The position numbers and the translations under genes are program-made. Source: Lutraria lutraria (taxonomy: Eukaryota > Mollusca > Bivalvia > Venerida > Mactridae). From it: DNA of 64,000 nucleotides. The stretch's first letter is position 1; each line of letters begins with the position of its first letter. Shown here piece after piece: positions 57,460 to 64,000 of the stretch. The DNA lies in the NCBI GenBank assembly GCA_964023205.1, contig OZ026848.1, forward strand, positions 486,501 through 550,500, written 5' to 3'. The notes beneath the pieces are model-generated. The model worked only from the letters and a program-made list of their open reading frames with translations, was not told the DNA's origin and ran no database searches.

Positions 57460-57569
57460 TCAAATTTGTTGGTTTGGAACATGAGCTTTATTTCTATGTC
57501 TATTTCTTTTCACATATGCTGCACTCGAATAGATGTGGCGGTTAGTTCCTCGGCCACCATGGTATGTGA
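57460..57569 (-). other. Possible exon inside the CAGGGG element, - strand
   Basis: On the - strand, acceptor TTTATTTCGTTTCAG (plus 57570-57584) precedes sequence that, in phase with MDTFS of the right arm, reads SHTMVAEELTATSIRVQHM and stops. A second frame gives YHGGRGTNRHIYSSAAYVKR. No family is recognised. Confidence 0.22.
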
Positions 57570-59429
57570 CTGAAACGAAATAAAAGCATTCTTTATTATT
57601 GTTCTGTACACATTGTAAAACAAACAGGAAATATTAACTGGGGCCTACGAGTTATAAATTTATGAGGTTTCATGAGGCTTAGACGGAAAATTCCGTCTCT
57701 GAGGGAAACCGAGGAAAACTGTTACCCCCGGTAACGTATATTTCCATTTTAACCAAATGTGTGTTCAAATAATGTACTAGAAATAGAAAGAAACCTATCA
57801 AACCATTTTTTGGAAAGTTTTATACCTGAAATTATTCATCATAAACTATTCGCATCGGAGTATATGATGAGTAAAATGCGGATATTTCCATTAGCTATGC
57901 CAGAGCTGGACAATTTCTGATAGATCAACAAGGATATTGGTCGTAAAAAATATCCTTGACAGGGAACAGTATAAAATACACGGGGAAATGCTATACTCCC
58001 ATCACTGCATAAATAAACTCCAAGCTACCAAAAGTGCTATCATAAGTTAGCATACATCATTGATAAAATCAATAATTATTAATTTGGCCAACATTCTCTA
58101 AAATTCTCGAAAAAGTACCTAAAAAGGAGAAATTGGGAGTGCGGGACCCGACAAATTGCTAAAAAAAGGCAGACATAAAATTTACCATTCAGAGGATTCA
58201 AATTTACACTTTGAGTGTTTCATTAAGATCAAACTAGTCTAAAACGTATATATAACGACTTTAAAAAAAAGAAATCACAGCGATGACAATTCACAACTTC
58301 CAACTTCGAAAGTTGTTCCGGAGTTGGCTCCCAAACCACAAAAGCTACGTTCATTAACTAAATGTGAGCTTTCTTAAAACCGGCGGCCACCTGATCCGCA
58401 TAATATACTTTATATCCAGTAATGTAATAAAATGTTCAAACTTACCGAAAACGTATCCATTTTTGCACAAAATATCACATTTAGTCCGCCATCTTACTAA
58501 CATTCTCAAAGGCGTCGCTTAAATATCAACTTTCGCTACATTACGTGGCGCCCCTGCTCCTGTACCTAATGAGCGTGATAGCGGGATAAATGAAGATTTT
58601 ACCCTTCCAAAACGACGTAATTTCAAAAGAAAGAACATCTTTTATTGATATACTTCGGATCGGACAAGACGTAACGACACCAAAAATAACCTTATTTACT
58701 TGAACATGTTAATTCTACACAATCATGTACGTCGGCATGGTGATTGTCCTTTTAAAAAGCATCATTTCCGTTTGCAATGTACTGTTGAAAAGCAAAAACA
58801 ACATTGGATTCTAATTTTTATTTAGCCAAGAACGCAACCTATAAAAATAACATTACAGTACTCGTTTAATGATAATAAATACAAACATATATTCCCTACA
58901 GCTCTATATTACTCTGAAAATGATTTTGAAATACAGTTTCAACTAGTTGAGTTTACAAAACAGACTATCAACTAAATAAGTCTGTAATAACGACTTTTCC
59001 TACTAGCGTTTACCATAAAAATTCAATAAATTTAGTTACGACTTTTCCTCAAGTGACGAATTTTAATGATTTGATTGGGTTAAAGATACGAGTTTTCGGC
59101 AAAGACGCAGGACCTTATGGTGAGTCTGAAATCGAGAAATTCTGATTTTAGCTGAAAATGTAGTTACGTTCTTTCCGAATGGGGTCGACGATAAGTAGGT
59201 AGTACATGTATAAACAAGGGCGTAATAAAATATCAATCAAAATTGATATTTGAACAACTCGGCAGCTATAGTTTAAATAAAACTTTCAGAAAATGTATGC
59301 ATGTGTTATTAGTAGGTTAGAAGTTTTACTTGCTACAAAATCAGCAATTTTTCGGAAAAGTAATAGTCATGATTGACATTACATAGGTAATATTTAACTA
59401 AAGTTGCTTATCTCTGTTATCTTATGTTT

Positions 59430-59870
59430 CTGCAGCAACCACAACTGCTCGATGTTACGGTGTTCATGGACAGACGATCATGAGGCGTTTGAAGCCGAAA
59501 GAAGTTCCTATTCGTACTCGTCGTCCATATACTGGACAGATTATGACACCTCGCCAACGAGCTTCCAGACTGTTATGGGCACGACATCATTTGCATTTCA
59601 CACGGAACTATTGGCAATCGGTACTTTTCAGTTATGGGTAACGCTTTACCGTCAGCCCACAATTGGCAGAAGCCGTATGAATGAACGACGTACAGATTGC
59701 TGTATTCGGAAGAGATACAGATTTGGTGGTGGCAGTATTATGGTCGGGGGTGGGATAATGGGAAAGCTAAAATATACTGGTCATTATCCTAGAAAATGTC
59801 AATGCTTAGCGTTATACCGATGTTTTAAACAATACAATGATATCATTCCTTTCACAGCATGACAATTCGA
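59430..59870 (+). pseudogene. Tc1-type transposase relic
   Basis: Reads TTARCYGVHGQTIMRRLKP, TRRPYTGQIMTPRQRASRLL, WARHHLHFTRNYWQSVLFS, then after a frame change RKRYRFGGGSIMVGGG. These are the DNA-binding region, the segment before the second catalytic Asp and the GGGSIMVWGG motif of Tc1/mariner transposases. The DES motif that normally follows VLFS is mutated. N- and C-terminal parts are missing. Confidence 0.83.
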
Positions 59871-60259
59871 GGCGCGTATCACCACACACAATTCCTGTCT
59901 TAAAATAACGTATTTTAACGTATTAAATGCTTTAAAGTTTCAGATTCCTCATTACAGAATGTACATAAATTGTTATTTACACAGTAAATAGTTTGCTCCT
60001 AAAATCCTATGATGAATACGGTATTGAAGCCACAATAGGTTTGGATCTGTAGTAATAATATAAGGTACTTTGAGTTTATATTTCAAGCTAAAATTTTCAC
60101 TCAATTTAAATCATTATTCCGTTCAGTTTTTGCAGTAAAGTCCAAAGTATTCCTATTGACCAAGATATCATACAGATTTCTGCATTCTTTTTTGAAAAAA
60201 AAAAAAGTTTAATAAATATCTATACGTTGAACAATAGACGTATTGTTTTCTTTGTGCCT

Positions 60260-61140
60260 ACCAGTATTAACATTTAGCCTTCTCATGCAAGCTTGAATTG
60301 AGTAAATGATACTGTTATACTGAAAAAATTAGTTTGCATCTGGAACTTTTGAGTAAACAAGTTATATGGATAGAAATTACCTTCAAGATCTGTGAAATCC
60401 CTAACAAGTACAATACCTTTCCCCACAATTTTTTTTATAAAATAAACTCTTTCCCCCAATATTATTCCACCGCACAGGCAAAGTAATAAATATATCCCAA
60501 GAATCAATCTTTATTTCATTTACAAGTAGATTATAGCTTGAGAGAATGTCTTTCCAGAATTTATTATTGGTATTATATATCAGTTCACTAAAAAATCATT
60601 ACCAAATACACTAAATGTGTTTGTTTTGTGGACAAGTTGAACATACTAAGTGATAATATTTTGTGTTATAGGACAGATATCTCCTGAGCCAAGTAATTTT
60701 TAAAGCATGCATAAAACTTTCTAAATCAAGCATCCTTAATCCACCAATACAATAATCTTGTACTATGGTAGTTCTTTTTATCTTATCTGGCTTTTTGTTC
60801 CATAAAAACTCAAAGAACTTATTTTTTAACTGGTTTATAATATTTAAAGTTATTTAAATCAGATGGTTAATTTTTGACAATGCTAAGGTTTTAATTACTA
60901 CATTCCTTCCAATGGGTGTATGGATTCTTTTCTTCCAAATATTAAACATATTTTTATTTCTTCTACTTTATTCATGCAATATATTTCAATCATTTCATCT
61001 AAATGTTTTGTAAATATAACTCCAAGTTTGAATTTTTCATTTTCCCATTTGATACCTAAATCTGTACATATGGTTGTATTTCTATGTTTGAAAGAACCTA
61101 TCCAGATTGCAATCTGGTAACTATTGAATGTTAATAACAA
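60260..61140 (-). mobile_element. LINE ORF2 C-terminal region, 5'-truncated
   Basis: On the - strand, with frameshifts: AIWIGSFKHRN, GIKWENEKFKLGVIFTKHLD, RKESIHPLEGM, TLNIINQLKNKFFEFLWNKK, PDKIKRTTIVQDYCIGGLRM and GIVLVRDFTDLEGNFYPYNL. This is the usual order downstream of the RT domain in LINE ORF2 (FLW..KP.KIKR, GGL.M.D, KGI....DL). It is 5'-truncated near 61140, as LINE insertions usually are. From 61145 to 63090 I recognise nothing further. Confidence 0.8.
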
Positions 61141-63098
61141 TTATTTGAGGAAGTAGTATATCCACATAGTGTCATGTGAAGTAACTCTGTGATGATAATT
61201 TCACAAAGTTACTTAAAATGATGTACCTTTAAGTGTGTATTAGTGAATCTAAAATAAAGCTAAAGGGAGACGAGCATTGCTTTAATTTTGATAACTTTCA
61301 TCGACACGGTCTCGCTAACACCACTTACGTTTTAGAAGATTTTTACAGACAGTAAATAAGCAACAATCTGATTGTTATAAAATGTATGTTATGCGCAATG
61401 TACAATTACGAACCATCTATCAAGTCTCCCATTCTAGAATTGTACCGTTTCCGTTACAAAATTGGTCAGTGTGTTTTGTAGATAGTATTCTTTAAGGATT
61501 TCAGATCCTAATGCTCGAAATATTTGCATAAAAAAGGGCGGATAATTTTGAAATTGTTTATAATTTGTTTTAGGTTTCCATATTAGAAAATGATTTTCCG
61601 TGGGATTCCTTCGACGACAAGTCTTTGAGTCAGTATGCGTTATAGTCTATAGGAGTAGTAAATCTTCAAAAATCCATTTCAATGAAAACTCACGGTAAAA
61701 AGATATCACTCAATATTGATAAAGAATAATACAGGTCACCGTGTGATTTCTTCAGAAATTGATATTTTTCTATTTTTCACACAAGGACAACAACTCTCGC
61801 AAAAGTTTTAAAATATGTCTGATTTATCTGAGGTAACTATCAAAGAAATCAGGATAATCTGACAGGACTAATATTAATCAGATTTGTCAGAAAAGTACAG
61901 CTGTAGGATCTGAATTATACCTTAAATGTGCAAGGATGGTTTTCGGTAATGTAAACTTTAAAAAGGTGACCGTGGTGTACTTCATTTGCGTAGCTGGCAA
62001 ATGCTTCTCCTGTAGTACAGTTTGTTATTGGACTTAGTAATCGGTGAGCAAGCTAATGTAGCTGAACTTCACAACAGATTGGCTTAAAGAATGCCTCATA
62101 AAGGAAATAGATTATGTAGTGTGAATATATAGATGTATCTGGAATATTTTCTCAATTAAGTGTCGTATCTAAATATATTTCCAATCATTTTATTGTAAAT
62201 ACATGGGAAGAGTCATGTATCTAAATAAGTGCTTTTCGGTTGATACATGAGATATTCAAATGCGTAGAATTAAAACTGCGTATCCACTGTCCAATAAAAT
62301 ATCGCGCCTAAGTGGCTTTTTTGCATATCATGTTTCCGAAATTATGACAGTTCGTTGATGTGGGTATCATGTGACCTGGATGTATACATTATGGAGCTTA
62401 CAGGTCGGTTGGTGGGGATAGTTGTGGCTTCAGGACCAATATGTTACGATTTTCGTGCGGCTTGTAATCAATTAGTTCATGCAACCTTGTATCCATTTTA
62501 GACGAAATTGAGGAGACATTGATATTAAGTTTACTGCTTTCGTGGAAAATGAATCTTTATCTGAAAACTATGCAAAAATATGCACTGCAATAAGTTGATT
62601 ACTAATATCTCCCGTAAAAGAGCCAGAACAAACGGATCACCTCAGTTTTAATCACGTGATTATTGCGGATATTTCGAGCGCTATCAGTACTTTCCGCTTA
62701 GCTATATATAAGAAGTTGCATTAGCCACTTTTTCAAGGAATTCTAACACATGTCAACCGAAAGTCGGCGGTTCTAACAAGATTTGTCCAACTAATGACTC
62801 CGCTTGTTTGTGCGACGTTAAGCCACAGAAAGAAATCTGTAAACGCAAACTGACTCCACTGCTAATTGTCCCATACTGTTTCTGATTGATATACACTTAT
62901 TGTTTGTAACAACAAGTCTAGTACATCGTTGTATTTAGTATATCAATAGAATGATGCTTGTGTTCAGTTATATCATAGGATACTATATCACATTATGTAT
63001 TGTTCCTGCTATATCGAATTAAATGTGCAAAACTAGTACTGTTCTGTTTACATAAAATTTAGGTTCAGTAATATTTCTTTTCTGGTTATAGTTCGAAA

Positions 63099-63689
63099 AT
63101 GTATTTTGCCGAGTTACCAATGGAACCAGCAGATTTGTGTTTCTCAGTAAGTTTTATTCTTACACAAATACAACAACTACGTGATACCTAATTCACTCGA
63201 TCAAAACGTTTAGACACAGTGTGTCAAAACCTTCTGTTGCATTGTACATTTTGAGCAAATACATATAGTTTGTCTGGATGAAGTAACGAGTATTGAGCTA
63301 CGGTTTATCATTCTAATTGTAACTTTCTTTTCACAAAAAAAAACTGCTTTGAAAATTAGTTATTTGTTAATAAACACTATTCCAGTATGTTTCATTAATA
63401 CAGCATATCACTACGATTGGGCTGTTATGCTGTCAACTATATGACGGACAATGTGTATGTTTTACTGAATGTTTGCATCTCATATAATAAATATGGCTAT
63501 TAGAATAATCGTTTATCTAACTTGGTATGCATGTTTTATGCGGAATATTACTGACATTTATTTATCTTTTATTTAAAGGCCCATTCGACAACTATATCCG
63601 TTTTAAAGCCGCCCAGAGAGAGGAATTATAAGAAACAGGAGTACCGACCGTTTATATCACTACTCTTTTCGAGTAGTATTTCCTTATAG
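63099..63689 (+). CDS. Tentative two-exon open frame near the window edge
   Basis: ATG at 63099 reads MYFAELPMEPADLCFS to a consensus GTAAGT donor at 63147. Acceptor TTTATTTAAAG (ends 63578) continues in phase as AHSTTISVLKPPRERNYKKQ to TAG at 63687-63689. Total is 52 residues with no recognised domain. It could be a chance frame or the start of a gene leaving the window. Confidence 0.18.
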
Positions 63690-64000
63690 TTGTCAAACTG
63701 CGTACATGTATTTATTCATCCAGTTATCTAAATGAGGTCACTGAATCCGTTTTGAATGCTGCCAACCGAAAAGAATAACTATGGATGAATTTTCTATAAA
63801 TTGTTGCCAGACAACTATTTTTAAAAATACCATTCTAAGAGTTTACATCGTTGTCAAACTACTTATTCAAATTTACAGATCCAATAACAATGCATCCACT
63901 TCATCTTTCATAGTGTTTTACGATTGGTGCATTCTTACTGCGGCCAGTGGTTTGAAAGGATAAGCCATAAAGTGTTTATCGAAATAACGTTACGAAACAC

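Larger units (their letters stand above)
55973..58556. mobile_element. 2.58-kb CAGGGG-ended element with about 0.5-kb TIRs
   Basis: Termini CAGGGGGCGCAACGTAATGT and, inverted, CAGGGGCGCCACGTAATGT. The arms run about 55973-56480 and 58075-58556. CTCCT flanks both ends (55968-55972 and 58557-58561), a possible 5-bp duplication. Each arm has ATGGCGGACAAAATG or its equivalent, and an ATG reading MDTLS or MDTFS directly before a GTAAGT donor, pointing inward from both sides. No transposase was recognised. The CAGGG start recalls hAT-type elements, but class is unproven. Confidence 0.78.

Noticed and set aside
62750..62880. Cys-rich open frame (NTCQPKVGG...KICPTND)
   Set aside because: No start codon or splice signals. 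The segment with TGTGCGACGTTAAGCCACAG resembles a SINE-type tail more than a gene.

Overview
The window looks like AT-rich, intron-rich nuclear DNA of a lophotrochozoan animal, most likely a mollusc. The evidence is consensus GT-AG introns, two multi-exon metazoan genes, SINEs whose tails resemble those I associate with mollusc genomes, and dense relics of many transposon classes. There is no bacterial gene organisation, and the species cannot be named from the sequence.

Positions 1-14457 hold a complete polypeptide N-acetylgalactosaminyltransferase (GALNT) gene on the + strand. It has 12 coding exons and about 634 residues, ordered signal anchor, stem, GT-A catalytic domain, ricin-type lectin domain. 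A Harbinger-type transposase relic split by a 616-bp inverted-repeat element, and a LINE scrap, lie in its first intron. Positions 14458-17529 are a gene-free gap between convergent genes.

Positions 17530-33142 hold a second complete gene on the - strand. It has 14 coding exons and about 537 residues: signal peptide, four peritrophin-type chitin-binding modules, a Pif-type Cys-rich linker, and a laminin-G-like domain. This is the plan of Pif/BMSP-like matrix proteins without the von Willebrand A domain. Intron phases agree across every junction. Its introns carry a 2.36-kb TIR element with a fold-back element inside, a 1.55-kb TIR element, MITEs and a LINE endonuclease fragment. The two genes share no obvious pathway; both products enter the secretory route, one as a Golgi enzyme and one as an extracellular matrix protein.

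From 33 kb to the end the window is almost wholly transposon-derived. Positions 34171-35843 are a three-level nest: an inverted-repeat element holds a tRNA-derived SINE (9-bp target duplication), which holds a 959-bp hAT-like element (8-bp duplication). Positions 39421-51873 are bracketed by about 0.95-kb inverted arms, the left one split by later insertions. Between the arms are a fold-back element, a TIR element with internal subrepeats, and a decayed DIRS-order tyrosine-recombinase retroelement (- strand). The leader of that retroelement carries a series of palindromes whose arms change in a compensatory way. Further right are a broken pogo-type transposase, a TTAA-flanked MITE, a 2.58-kb CAGGGG-ended element with about 0.5-kb TIRs, a Tc1 relic and a LINE 3' end. 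No confident gene was found after 61.1 kb, though a weak two-exon candidate sits at 63.1-63.7 kb.
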